DNA from: JBMNIZ01 sp050951405
GTDB taxonomy: Bacteria; Bacillota; DULZ01
Assembly (NCBI GenBank): GCA_050951405.1
Contig: JBMNIZ010000015.1
Coordinates: 124,001-188,000, forward strand
Reading direction: 5' to 3'
Length of the DNA: 64,000 nucleotides
Under the pieces are notes generated by a model. It ran no database searches and was not told the DNA's origin. It saw only the letters and a list, made by a program, of their open reading frames with translations. The translations under genes and the position numbers were made by a program. Positions within the stretch are counted from its first letter, which is position 1, and every line of letters begins with the position of its first letter. This document shows, piece after piece, positions 45,036 through 54,267 of the stretch.

Positions 45036-45060
45036 AAAAACAAAACGCCAAAATTTGGCG
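45036..45060 (-). terminator. Terminator of the BMP-type ABC importer operon
   Basis: Palindrome CGCCAAA-A-TTTGGCG is followed on the minus strand by TTTTGTTTTT, about 190 bp after the last permease gene. Confidence 0.75.
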
Positions 45061-45251
45061 CTTTTACCGGCACTCTGGGGACCATCCAACTCCCTCCCCT
45101 ATGTGATCTGCCCTTGATCTCATTCCTCTTCGTCAAGTTTTTTTCTTGTTGGATGTTTAGCTATTTAATTGGCTGGAACTATAGCTTCCTTCCCTTGTTC
45201 TTCCTATGGGCAGGATTTTGATCACGCTGGATCATCTGTTCCCTGTTCCGG

Positions 45252-46187
45252 TCAGCGTTCCTCCCTGTCATAGGCCAGGCTTAAAGCCCCCGGCGCTCCC
45301 AGGCGCTTCTTTCTGGTCTGGCTGGTGGCGATAATTAAGACACCAATTGTAAACAAATAAGGAAGCATTTTTAGAAAAAAGGAAGGCATAGTGATCCCCA
45401 TGGCCTGCATCCGGTAGACAAGGGCGTCAACGCCTCCAAAAAGATAGGCTCCGGCCATTGCTTTCAGGGGGTCCCAGCCGGCAAAAATCACCAGCGCCAC
45501 TGCAATCCAGCCCCTCCCCGCCGTCATGTTTTCCAGCCAGCTGGGTGCATAAGCCAGGGAAAGATAGGCTCCGGCCAGCCCGGAGAACATGCCGCCGATG
45601 ACCACATAGATATACCGCAAGAAAAATACATTGACACCCACCGCATCGGCAGCGGCAGGATTTTCCCCAATGGCCCGCAAGTTCAGCCCCTGACGGGTCT
45701 TATAGAAAAAGAACCAGATCAAGGGTACCAGCAGGTAACTGAAATAAACCAGAATATCTTGACTAAAAAAAACCGGTCCCAAGTAGGGAATTTGGTATAA
45801 TCCGGGCAAAGCCAGAAAAGTGAATGTCTTGGGCGCCGGAACACCGATCAGGGACTTGCCCAAATAACCGCTTAAACCGGTGCCGAAAAGAGTCAGCGCC
45901 AAGCCGCTGACCACCTGGTTGGCCTGCAGTGTCACGCACAAGAAAGCGTGAATCAACGCCAAAAGGCCTCCCGCTGCCAATGCCCCTGCCACCCCCAACC
46001 AGGGATTGGCCGTATTGACTGTAATGAGAAAGCCGGTTACCGCCCCCACCAGCATCATGCCTTCAATGCCCAGATTTAAAACCCCAGCCCTTTCCGCAAT
46101 AATTTCGCCCAGGGCGGCATATAAAAGTGGAGTGCCTGCGGTCACCGTAGCGGCCAAAATAGCGATAAGCATTGCCTGATCCACCAT
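45252..46187 (-). CDS. BMP-type ABC importer permease 2
   Basis: This 311-residue membrane protein belongs to the BPD_transp_2 permeases of nucleoside/BMP-lipoprotein importers. ERAGVLNLGIEGMMLVGAV near residue 32 is the classic signature, and RAIGENPAAADAVGVNV near 178 is the ATPase-coupling (EAA-like) loop. About nine hydrophobic helices are present. It overlaps the upstream permease stop by a base. It is the last gene of a four-gene operon. Confidence 0.93.
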   Translation of the reverse strand: MVDQAMLIAILAATVTAGTPLLYAALGEIIAERAGVLNLGIEGMMLVGAVTGFLITVNTANPWLGVAGALAAGGLLALIHAFLCVTLQANQVVSGLALTLFGTGLSGYLGKSLIGVPAPKTFTFLALPGLYQIPYLGPVFFSQDILVYFSYLLVPLIWFFFYKTRQGLNLRAIGENPAAADAVGVNVFFLRYIYVVIGGMFSGLAGAYLSLAYAPSWLENMTAGRGWIAVALVIFAGWDPLKAMAGAYLFGGVDALVYRMQAMGITMPSFFLKMLPYLFTIGVLIIATSQTRKKRLGAPGALSLAYDREER

Positions 46188-47281
46188 TATCCCCCTCTCC
46201 CAATCCGCAAACGAATACGATACCGGTTCAAGATCTCTCCTCCCAACAGGAAGAAAAGTATCGCCCCCTGCAGCATGGAAACAGTGGCTGCCGGCAGTCC
46301 CATGGTTTGAATGGTGTAGCCACCTACCAAAAGCCCGCCAAAAAGAAAGGAAACCAAGACCACAGCCCCCGGGTGAAGCTTAGCCAGCCAGGCTATGATA
46401 ATGGCCGTATAACCATAACCAGGGGAAATGCCATGCTGGAGACGATGAGTAATGCCCGCCACTTCACAAAAGCCGGCCAGTCCGGCCAGGGCCCCGCTTA
46501 AAAACATCACCAACATTATATTGCGGACAATGTTCATCCCGGCATAGCGAGCGGCTCTAGCGCTCTCGCCGATGACCCGTATTTCATATCCCCACCGGGT
46601 TCGATTCAATAAAAGAAATAACAGGGCTGCTGCGATCAAGCCGAAAACCAGCCCCAGATGAATCCTGCTTTCCCCCAAAACCGGGAGAATAGCGCTTTCC
46701 GGAAAGGGTGCCGTTAGGGGAAAGTTGAATCCTTGCGGATCTTTCCAGGGGCCGTAGACCAAATAATCCACCCAGAGAATGGCCACATAATTGAGCATCA
46801 AGCTGATAATGACTTCATTCACTCCCAGAAGGGCACGGGGCAAAGCGGTCAAAAGAGCCCAGAGGCCTCCGGCAAGCATGCCGGCCACCAGCATGGCAGG
46901 CAGCATGATGTAGCTTGGGAGATCAGGATGAAAAAGGGCAATGTAGCTGGCGGCAAAAGCCCCCATATACAGCTGTCCTTCCGCCCCTATATTCCAAAGA
47001 AGCATTTTAAAAGCGATGGCAACGCCCAAACCGGCCAAGAGCAAAGGAATGGCCTTCACTACCGTTTCCGAAAGGCCGTAGGCGGACCCAAAGGCACCTT
47101 TAAACATCATCAAGTAGACTTCGATTGGATTATAACCGGTAAAAACAAGAAACGCTCCGCCAAAAACCAAGGCCAGGACCACGGAAAGGACCGGGACAAG
47201 TAAATTTAAGTAACGGGGAGCGGAGACCCTTTTTTCCATTTGGAGAAAAGTCACGGCAGCTTTCTTCACCTCAGCAGTCAT
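46187..47281 (-). CDS. BMP-type ABC importer permease 1
   Basis: This 364-residue permease has FKMLLWNIGAEGQLYMGAF near residue 87, matching the first permease of nucleoside/BMP importers, and EIRVIGESARAARYAGMN near 230, the loop facing the ATPase. Its start overlaps the ATPase stop by 4 bp, so translation is coupled. It forms the membrane channel with permease 2. Confidence 0.93.
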   Translation of the reverse strand: MTAEVKKAAVTFLQMEKRVSAPRYLNLLVPVLSVVLALVFGGAFLVFTGYNPIEVYLMMFKGAFGSAYGLSETVVKAIPLLLAGLGVAIAFKMLLWNIGAEGQLYMGAFAASYIALFHPDLPSYIMLPAMLVAGMLAGGLWALLTALPRALLGVNEVIISLMLNYVAILWVDYLVYGPWKDPQGFNFPLTAPFPESAILPVLGESRIHLGLVFGLIAAALLFLLLNRTRWGYEIRVIGESARAARYAGMNIVRNIMLVMFLSGALAGLAGFCEVAGITHRLQHGISPGYGYTAIIIAWLAKLHPGAVVLVSFLFGGLLVGGYTIQTMGLPAATVSMLQGAILFFLLGGEILNRYRIRLRIGRGG

Positions 47282-48801
47282 GAAGCTTGTTCACCTGCCC
47301 TTTTCACACCGGCCATCATCAAACCGATCTCCTCCAGCTCCGCCTCTTCCACTGGTAAAATGCCCATCAGCTTGCCTTCAAACAAAACTGCCACCCGATC
47401 CGCCACCTTGAATATTTCTTCCAGATCTTCCGAAATCATCAGAATGGCCGTGCCCTGCTCCCTTTGAGTCATCAAGAGCTCGTGCACCGTCTCTGTAGCC
47501 CCCACATCCAAACCCCGAACAGGATAGACAGCTACAATGAGTTTTGGTTTGGCAGAAATCTCTCTGGCCAGGAGCAGTTTCTGCAGATTCCCGCCGGACA
47601 TCATCTTCACCGGTGCCGTCAAGGAAGAAGTTTTCACATTAAATTCTTCGATTAATTTAGCTGCTCTGGATTGCAGAGAATGCAAATTCAGCAAATATTT
47701 TCCATTTTCTGGCCAGCGGTAGCTTTTCAGGGATATGTTCTCCACTGACCCCAAGTTGGGGATTAATCCCATCCCCAGCCGGTCTTCGGGAACATGACTC
47801 ACACCCCGGTCGATAATTTCCTTGGGGCTTAAATTGGTGATCTCCTTTCCTTCCAGATAAACATGCCCTGCCAAAGCCGGACGCAATCCAGTAATGACTT
47901 CGGCCAGTTCACGCTGGCCGTTTCCTGCTACCCCGGCAATGCCTAAGATTTCCCCGGCCCTGACCTCCAGATAGAAATCATCCAGAGCTAAACGGCCCTT
48001 ATCATTGTTGGCTTTCAAACCCTTAATCTTTAGGACTGCCGGACCGGCAATCTTCCTTCTTTCCATCCTTTCCCGGGAGAAATCCCTCCCCACCATGAGA
48101 CGGGCCAGCTCTTCCCGGGAAGTAGCTTTTTTGTCCAGAGTAGCTACTGACTTACCTTCCCGTAAGACTGTAATGCGATCGGCAAAAGCCATCACTTCAT
48201 GCAATTTATGAGTAATGAAAATGACCCCGCAGCCTTGGTCGGCCATTCGCCTTAAAGTGGCAAACAGATCTCTCACTTCCTGCGGAGTCAAAACAGCCGT
48301 TGGCTCATCCAAAATGAGGATGTGGGAACCCCGGTACAGCATTTTGATGATTTCCACTCTTTGCTGTTCCCCTACGGATAGCTGCCAGATTCGGGCTTTC
48401 GGTTCCACCCAAAGGGCAAATCTCCTGGAAATTTCCTCAATTTCTTTTTCCACTTTTTCCATCCGCAGAACCGTAGAGGACGGCTGCCCCAGGATCACAT
48501 TTTCCGCCACAGTAAAAGGTTCTACCAGACGAAAGTGCTGATGAACCATGCCGATGCCGGCCTTAATGGCATCTTTCGGGGACCGGAAAGCCACCTTTTT
48601 TCCTTTAATGATAATTTCACCCTCATCGGGACGGTGAAGTCCCGTCAGGATGTTCATTAAGGTGCTTTTCCCTGCCCCGTTCTCCCCAAGAAGAGCATGG
48701 ATCTCACAGGCATTGGCCGAAAAGTTGATACCGTCATTGGCAACTACCCCAGGGAAATGTTTAGTAATCTTGCGCATTTCCACCAGTGCCGTCTGGGTCA
48801 T
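47278..48801 (-). CDS. BMP-type ABC importer ATPase with two nucleotide-binding domains
   Basis: This 507-residue tandem ATPase is of the sugar/nucleoside importer type. The first domain has Walker A GENGAGKST near residue 42, signature LSVGEQQRVEI near 145 and Walker B ILILDEPTAVL. The second domain has a degenerate Walker A (GVAGNGQRE) and signature SGGNLQKLLLAREI near 405, with VAVYPVRGLDVGA in place of a normal Walker B, as is usual. I chose the ATG at 48801 (MTQTALVEM), close to AAGGAGG. Confidence 0.94.
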   Translation of the reverse strand: MTQTALVEMRKITKHFPGVVANDGINFSANACEIHALLGENGAGKSTLMNILTGLHRPDEGEIIIKGKKVAFRSPKDAIKAGIGMVHQHFRLVEPFTVAENVILGQPSSTVLRMEKVEKEIEEISRRFALWVEPKARIWQLSVGEQQRVEIIKMLYRGSHILILDEPTAVLTPQEVRDLFATLRRMADQGCGVIFITHKLHEVMAFADRITVLREGKSVATLDKKATSREELARLMVGRDFSRERMERRKIAGPAVLKIKGLKANNDKGRLALDDFYLEVRAGEILGIAGVAGNGQRELAEVITGLRPALAGHVYLEGKEITNLSPKEIIDRGVSHVPEDRLGMGLIPNLGSVENISLKSYRWPENGKYLLNLHSLQSRAAKLIEEFNVKTSSLTAPVKMMSGGNLQKLLLAREISAKPKLIVAVYPVRGLDVGATETVHELLMTQREQGTAILMISEDLEEIFKVADRVAVLFEGKLMGILPVEEAELEEIGLMMAGVKRAGEQAS

Positions 48802-48862
48802 GGCATGACCCTCCTTATTGATTGGTTCCGGCGGGCTAACGCCCGCCGGACTGCTTCTCTCC

Positions 48863-50008
48863 TTATTTGGGAATAGTTCCATCTACGCCTTCAACAAACC
48901 AATCGAAGGAAAGCATTTCTTCATCAGTCATTTTGCTGCCCTCGGGAACTCTCACTTCTCCCGATTGATCTTTCACCGGACCCCAAAATACATCCCATTC
49001 TTCATCAATAATCAATTGCCTTCTTTCCGCAACCAGCTGCTTCACCTCTTCAGGTACCATAGGGCCGTAGGGTCCGATATCGATGATCCCGTCTTTAATG
49101 CCGCCCCAGTAAGCTTCCGGCTGCCAAGTACCCTCCATCACCTCTTTCACCACTTTTGTATAATAGGGTCCCCAATTCCAGACGGGGGAGGTGAGGTTGG
49201 CCTTGGGAGCAAAAGATCTCATATCCGTATTATAACCTATACCATAGACTCCTTTCTCTTCTGCCGCCTGCTGGGGCCCGGGAGTATCCTGGTGCTGGGC
49301 CACCACATCAGCCCCTGCTTCAATCACAGCTAGACCGGCCTCTTTTTCAGCCGCCGGGTCGTACCAGGTATTGGTCCAAACCACTTTAACCACTGCATCG
49401 GGGTTAACTTCCCGGACACCTACGGTAAATGCGTTTATCCCCCGAATTACTTCCGGTATGGGATGTGCGGCCACATAACCGATTTTGTTGGTCTTAGTCA
49501 TTTTCCCGGCTACCAGCCCGGTCAGGTAACGGGCCTGGTAGGCACGCCCAAAATAGTTGCCTGCATTGGGAGCAGTTTTATAACCGGTGGCATGCATAAA
49601 AACCACATCCGGATATTTTTCTGCCACTTTGATGACATAATCCATATAGCCAAAGCTGGTAGCAAATATCACCTTGTTGCCCTGTTCTGCCAGCTGAGTC
49701 AAAACCCGCTCAGCATCAGCGCCTTCCGGCACGGATTCCACGATGGTGGTCACCACATTGGGAAGTTCCTTTTCCATATACTTTTTCCCCTGATCATGAG
49801 CATAAGACCAGCCGGCATCTCCCACCGGGCCCACATAAATAAAGGCCACTTTGAAAGGTTCCTCCGCAGCCTGCTCCTGCTCAGCGCCAGCCTCCGGTCC
49901 CTTTATGGGTTCATCGGCGGCCTGCTGTCCTCCACCGCAACCTACTGCCAAAAGCAGCATGAAAATAAGCAGCAAACATACCCATCCGGCCCTACTGCTT
50001 TTCAACAT
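48863..50008 (-). CDS. BMP family (Med/PnrA-like) substrate-binding lipoprotein
   Basis: This 381-residue surface lipoprotein has a signal with lipobox LAVGC and a Glu/Ala-rich linker. The BMP domain starts with VAFIYVGPVGDAGWSYAHDQG, and VAQHQDTPGPQQAAEEKGVYGIG lies near residue 240. Homologues bind purine nucleosides or related heterocycles. The ATG at 50008 has GGAGGGAAAG upstream. An IS6-like element is inserted only about 18 bp upstream of the start codon, just outside the ribosome site, so this gene has probably lost its native promoter. Confidence 0.93.
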   Translation of the reverse strand: MLKSSRAGWVCLLLIFMLLLAVGCGGGQQAADEPIKGPEAGAEQEQAAEEPFKVAFIYVGPVGDAGWSYAHDQGKKYMEKELPNVVTTIVESVPEGADAERVLTQLAEQGNKVIFATSFGYMDYVIKVAEKYPDVVFMHATGYKTAPNAGNYFGRAYQARYLTGLVAGKMTKTNKIGYVAAHPIPEVIRGINAFTVGVREVNPDAVVKVVWTNTWYDPAAEKEAGLAVIEAGADVVAQHQDTPGPQQAAEEKGVYGIGYNTDMRSFAPKANLTSPVWNWGPYYTKVVKEVMEGTWQPEAYWGGIKDGIIDIGPYGPMVPEEVKQLVAERRQLIIDEEWDVFWGPVKDQSGEVRVPEGSKMTDEEMLSFDWFVEGVDGTIPK

Positions 50009-50033
50009 TTCTTTCCCTCCATCCAATCTTTTG

Positions 50034-51375
50034 TGTTCTGTTAACTTAATAATAAAAATGAGACCTGAAACGCCTCTGGTATAATGGAAATTGCCAAAAA
50101 CCCATTACCTCCCAGAAAGGAGCGTTCAAGTCTCATGACCATTATACCATCAAACGTAGTATGTCCAAGGTGTTTTTCAAAAGTTCTTCACCGTTTTGGT
50201 AAGGACAAAGACGGTTTTCAAAGATATCAGTGTCAACGATGCAAACGGCAGTTTGCACCTGATAAACCATGTTCACCAAGAAAAAGAATATATCCCGATT
50301 GTCCTGTTTGTGGTAAAGCAACTTTTCTTCACCATGACTATACTTATTACTCAAACTTCCGTTGCTGTGACAAAAAATGCAACCATTCTTTTCGAGTACC
50401 AAAACTAATAAATGTTGAGACCCCTTCTTCCGAGTTTAAGCCTGAAACCTTTTCTTTTAAAGGTATGCGCCATCCGCTTCATATTGTTCTTCATGCACTG
50501 ACTTACTACTTCTGCGGAAATTCAACAACCCGAAAAGTCGCTCAAACCTTACATATGGTTCACCAGGTTAAGGTTTCTCATGTAACTGTTTCTAAATGGA
50601 TCAAGCGCTTTGCTCCTGTATTCAAGAAAATTGCTGATGACAGGCTTTTGGGGATTAATCTTTGTGATTCGGATGAATGGCATTTCGATGAAACTTATAT
50701 TAAAATTGCTGGTAAAGATTATTACCTCTGGCTCGCTTTTGATGCAGAAACCAGATTAGTTCTTGACTTCAATCTTTCCCCTATGCGTGACTCGGCATCT
50801 GCCCATAGCCTTTTATCTAACTGCAGAAGAAAGTTTGGACAACCCCGGTATGCTGTCATCTCCGACAGATATTATGCCTATCTGCAGCCTGCTTCTTTGT
50901 TCTTTCCACAAGCTGAACATATACGCGTTGAAGACTTTGATGACTTAATCAATAACAACGTTCTTGAGGCTTTTAATGGGCAATTTAAAGCTTGGTACAA
51001 ACCTAAAAGAGGTTTTAATTCATTTGAATCTGCCAATAGACTTATTGCTACTTACATCTTCTTCTACAACTTCATCCGACCTCATTCCAGCCTCAATGGT
51101 CTCACGCCAGCTCAAGTCGCTGGTGTGAACTACTCGGAAAAAGAACGGCTATTCTGGCTTTTGGTAGCTTGAGTAATATTCAGATTTCAAGGTTCATTCC
51201 GTCCTGTACTACATCAGGACTATTTGTGCTGACCTGATTTTTTTTCAAAGGCTTGCACGTATCTTTTTTTCGTGTTATCTTACACTTAGGCGTTTCCATT
51301 TGTAGGTTTTTCCCTTTTTTAAACCTACCAGAGGCCTTTCAGGTCTCATTTCTTTCATACTAAGTTAACAAAGCC
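50034..51375 (+). mobile_element. IS6-like insertion sequence with 8-bp target duplication
   Basis: The 1,342-bp element is flanked by perfect direct repeats ATCTTTTG at 50026-50033 and 51376-51383. Its ends are related inverted repeats: left TGTTCTGTTAACTTA and right (reverse) GGCTTTGTTAACTTA. Further inside, both ends carry ATGAGACCTGAAA and GCCTCTGGTA. It holds one transposase gene. The 8-bp duplication and DDE transposase fit the IS6/IS240-like group. The intact duplication and gene suggest a fairly recent insertion. Confidence 0.9.
50135..51172 (+). CDS. DDE transposase of the IS6-like element
   Basis: This 345-residue transposase opens with two zinc ribbons (CPRC...CQRC near residues 10-35; CPVC...CDKKC near 55-85). 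The catalytic DDE domain follows: the first Asp in DEWHFDETYIKIAGKDYYLW, the second in YAVISDRYYAY, and the Glu in NNNVLEAFNGQFKAWYK. NFIRPHSSLNGLTPAQ is the usual end block. I prefer the ATG at 50135 before the first zinc ribbon; an in-frame ATG lies at 50084. It appears intact. Confidence 0.92.
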   Translation: MTIIPSNVVCPRCFSKVLHRFGKDKDGFQRYQCQRCKRQFAPDKPCSPRKRIYPDCPVCGKATFLHHDYTYYSNFRCCDKKCNHSFRVPKLINVETPSSEFKPETFSFKGMRHPLHIVLHALTYYFCGNSTTRKVAQTLHMVHQVKVSHVTVSKWIKRFAPVFKKIADDRLLGINLCDSDEWHFDETYIKIAGKDYYLWLAFDAETRLVLDFNLSPMRDSASAHSLLSNCRRKFGQPRYAVISDRYYAYLQPASLFFPQAEHIRVEDFDDLINNNVLEAFNGQFKAWYKPKRGFNSFESANRLIATYIFFYNFIRPHSSLNGLTPAQVAGVNYSEKERLFWLLVA

Positions 51376-51383
51376 ATCTTTTG

Positions 51384-51883
51384 TGATCCAAACTCGGATC
51401 CCTTTCGGACTTTTTCTCTCCAATCTCCTTAAACCAATCAGTCCTCCCTAAAACAGTTTCCCATCACCTCCTTACAATGCAAACCGGGATCCCACTTACC
51501 AGCACTGCCGGAAGTCCGGATCACAAATTGCCCCAACCGCCCAACTTGACTTACGGGCGCCGGGGCAAGCTGACATTGTTTGGATGGGTGGGGAAAGAGA
51601 TTGTTCGTTTTTTGCCGTCTATTACATTTTGACAATTACAGCGGAATTCCTGCCAAGCCTTAAGGATTCCCCAAGGAATACTTTTCCCTGCAAGCTCATT
51701 TTTTTTTAGGCAGTATCCTGCAAGGGTAGAGAAAGACGCCTTTTCCCATCGTATTTGCAATAGGCCTGACCACCCCCTCGGCTACCCGGCAGACCTTGAA
51801 GAGTAGCGGGGATATCAATTACCGGAAAAAATACTCTGTCAACCCTTTCGCTTCCCTGCGGGGGATTAGAGATTAATAACAGA
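51384..51883 (-). other. Former upstream region of the BMP importer operon
   Basis: About 500 bp between the IS element and ssnA with no supported gene. On the minus strand a TTGACA near 51830 could be the -35 of a promoter pointing toward the importer. Nothing matches a riboswitch that I recognise. A GGAGGTGATG ribosome-like site near 51465 leads only into an eight-codon frame. Confidence 0.4.
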
Positions 51884-53209
51884 TTAAAACCTTTCCCAAA
51901 CTCCAGCAGCCAGTTCCCGGCATTTGGCCGTCAGTTCTTCTTCCATGAGCAAAAGCCGTCGGTTTTCCATCAATACTCTCCCGTTGATGATAGTTGTCTC
52001 CACCGCTCTTCCCGCCATGCCGAACAAAATATGGCCGTAATAGTTGTCTTCGGTGAGAGGGCTGGGAGGATAATAGTCTACCACAATCAGATCAGCATAA
52101 GCTCCCGGCACCAATTTACCCAAGGGCTTTGGGAAAAAGCGGGAGGCAATTTTAGCATTATTGACAAAAACCAACTGGGGCACTTCTTTCCAGAAAGCAC
52201 TGGGGTCTGCCAGGGCAAATTTGTGCAGCACATTGGCCGCTTTTATGCTTTCAAACATGTCGGCTGTAAATCCATCGGTGCCCAGGCCCACCACCACCCC
52301 CTCATCCAGCATTTTCGCTACCGGAGAATATCCCACGGCATTTCCCATATTGGACTGGGGATTGTGGACCACATTGGTCCCGGTGGAAGCTAAGAGATCG
52401 ATTTCATGGTCATCCACGTGAACACAATGGGCAATTATTGTTTTCGGACCCAGGATGCAGAAATCAGCCAGTCTCTCGATGACTCTTTTCCCTGATTTTT
52501 TCAGGCTGTCTTCCACATCCGCCATGTCTTCCGCCGCATGGAGATGAAAACCGGTATCCAGCCTTGCCGATACTTCTTTACAGGCCTTCAAAGTGCGGTC
52601 GGAAAGAGTAAAAGAAGCATGCAAGCCGAAGCTGGCAGCCAGCAGATCATCTTTGGCCTGACGGCTTTCTTCGATAAAACCGGCATTTTCTTCAATTCCT
52701 TCCCCGGCAATTTCTTCCCCGTCCCGATCGGAGACCTCATAACAAAGACAACTTCTCACTCCCACCTCCCGCGCGGCCCGGGCAATGGCCCGTAAGCTGC
52801 CCCTGACCGCAAAAGGGCTGGCATGATGATCCATAATAGTGGTGGTGCCGTTTTTCACGCAGTCGACAAGAGAAATAAGGGCGCTATAGTAGACATCTTC
52901 CAGCGTTAAAGCCTTGTCCAGACGCCACCAGAGTCTTTCCAGGATCTGCAGAAAATTCTTGGGGGGAGGATCCTTTAAAGCTATTCCCCGGGCAAAAGTG
53001 CTGTACAAATGGGTATGGGTATTGATTAAGCCCGGCATAATCACTTTTCCCCGGGCATCAAGAAAAGAGGCTTGGGGGTATTTTTCTTTCAGGGCGTTGG
53101 TATCTCCCACTTCTTTGATCAAGTTACCTTCAATAGCCACAGCTCCTTCCCTTCTTACTCCCTCTTTTTCGTCCAACGTAATCAACAAGCCGTTTCCCAC
53201 TAAAAGCAT
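51884..53209 (-). CDS. ssnA: SsnA-type putative aminohydrolase
   Basis: This 441-residue amidohydrolase-superfamily protein resembles SsnA, found with selenium-dependent Mo hydroxylases and presumed to open purine or related rings. Metal-site motifs are PGLINTHTHLYS near residue 60, HLHAAED near 225, AHCVHVDD near 265 and GLGTDGF near 310. The fold begins with the small beta-domain MLLVGNGLLITLDEKEG. It is encoded away from the Mo-hydroxylase at 11.8-14.4 kb but may serve the same pathway. The neighbouring BMP importer could bring in nucleosides or purines. Both links are inference. Confidence 0.85.
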   Translation of the reverse strand: MLLVGNGLLITLDEKEGVRREGAVAIEGNLIKEVGDTNALKEKYPQASFLDARGKVIMPGLINTHTHLYSTFARGIALKDPPPKNFLQILERLWWRLDKALTLEDVYYSALISLVDCVKNGTTTIMDHHASPFAVRGSLRAIARAAREVGVRSCLCYEVSDRDGEEIAGEGIEENAGFIEESRQAKDDLLAASFGLHASFTLSDRTLKACKEVSARLDTGFHLHAAEDMADVEDSLKKSGKRVIERLADFCILGPKTIIAHCVHVDDHEIDLLASTGTNVVHNPQSNMGNAVGYSPVAKMLDEGVVVGLGTDGFTADMFESIKAANVLHKFALADPSAFWKEVPQLVFVNNAKIASRFFPKPLGKLVPGAYADLIVVDYYPPSPLTEDNYYGHILFGMAGRAVETTIINGRVLMENRRLLLMEEELTAKCRELAAGVWERF

Positions 53210-53339
53210 CTGGGCACCTCCATGTAATCATAATTGACTGCCGGCCACAAAGACTGAAGAATGCTCAAATCCCGGATTGAAACTACTGCGAAAACCATCC
53301 TCATCAATGCAGCTGCTAAGCGACCGGCCGGGTTAACGG

Positions 53340-53789
53340 TCAGGGTAGAAAGGGCCTTTCTTCATCAAGCAGCTGATTCTCGGTAGTCACTACCGGTAAG
53401 AAATTGGATAATTCGACCCCGAATTCCTGCTCCAAACTGCGGACAAATTCCTTTAACCTGACCGGCATGACCGCTTCGTCCCGACACTGGAGATCATGGG
53501 TGAAAATCTTTTTTTTATCCGGATCTGATCATCACTCATCCGATCCAAACTGTCCCGCACATATTGATAATCCAGCAAGAGCGGGTCAACTTGACAAAAG
53601 AATGCAGTTTCTTCTCTTGCAGCAAGCACTGGGAAATCTCTTCAATGAACGCCCCTCACATTCTTCCAGAGTGAGCCGGCATTCCTGCCGGAAGGAAGGA
53701 TTTAAACTGTTTTCAATGCCACAAAGCGTCCCCAGCCAAATAGCAGGGAGAAAAATAATCCAGATAATGAAAAAGACACCTCTGATCAT
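53340..53789 (-). pseudogene. Decayed membrane-anchored protein gene of unknown family
   Basis: From the ATG at 53789 comes a hydrophobic anchor (MIRGVFFIIWIIFLPAIW) and a Cys-containing segment. The coding pattern then switches frame at least twice: FIEEISQCLLQEKK, then VDPLLLDYQYVRDSLDRMSD, then VMPVRLKEFVRSLEQEFGVE, ending at TGA 53340. I do not recognise the family. Runs of A at about 53508-53516 may be one frameshift site. It may be a recent pseudogene or reflect sequence errors. Confidence 0.5.
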
Positions 53790-53833
53790 GGGGTGTCCTT
53801 TCCATCCTTCCGGTATAAAACATGGATAACTTT

Positions 53834-54160
53834 CTAGTTAATATGGGCATAGAGCTGGTATTTGAGCTGTTCCAAAGGAAGATAACCTACCAGTCGTTTG
53901 ACCTCTTTACCGTCTTTGAAAACCACCAGGGTGGGGATGCTCATAATGCCGTACTCGGCCGCTGTATTGGGGTTTTCATCCACGTCAAGCTTGAGCACTT
54001 GAATCTCCCCGTCGTACTCATCCGCCAACTTGTCCAAAACCGGGGCCATCATCCGGCAAGGACCGCACCAGTTGGCCCAAAAATCCACCACCACAGGCAA
54101 CTTGGCCTTTAAAACCTTTTCGGTAAAATCCGCATCGGTAACGTGCCCGATTTTGCTCAT
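53834..54160 (-). CDS. trxA: Thioredoxin
   Basis: This 108-residue protein is a standard thioredoxin with VVDFWANWCGPCRMMAPVLDKLA (active site WCGPC at about residues 31-35) and the cis-Pro block MSIPTLVVFKDGK. It is a general cytoplasmic disulfide reductant, unlike the CEPC thioredoxin of the glycine reductase operon. It is a single gene with a good ribosome site (AAAGGGAG). Confidence 0.95.
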   Translation of the reverse strand: MSKIGHVTDADFTEKVLKAKLPVVVDFWANWCGPCRMMAPVLDKLADEYDGEIQVLKLDVDENPNTAAEYGIMSIPTLVVFKDGKEVKRLVGYLPLEQLKYQLYAHIN

Positions 54161-54267
54161 CCTTTTTTCACTCCCTTTCTCAAGCCTGTTTCTCTATCTT
54201 TTAGGAATGTTTTTATTATACTATAGGCTACTTTCATTGTAAATAGTCCATTGTGAAAAAGGATGGA

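Larger units (their letters stand above)
44771..45251. other. Spacer between glycine reductase operon and ABC importer
   Basis: No gene is seen in these 481 bp. They contain the grdX promoter and the terminator of the ABC operon. I looked for a glycine riboswitch upstream of grdX and did not find one; the leader is only about 70 nt. Confidence 0.5.

Noticed and set aside
51384..51883. Riboswitch or small RNA upstream of the BMP importer
   Set aside because: The stretch has several short inverted repeats but I could not match a purine, c-di-GMP, TPP or other known aptamer.
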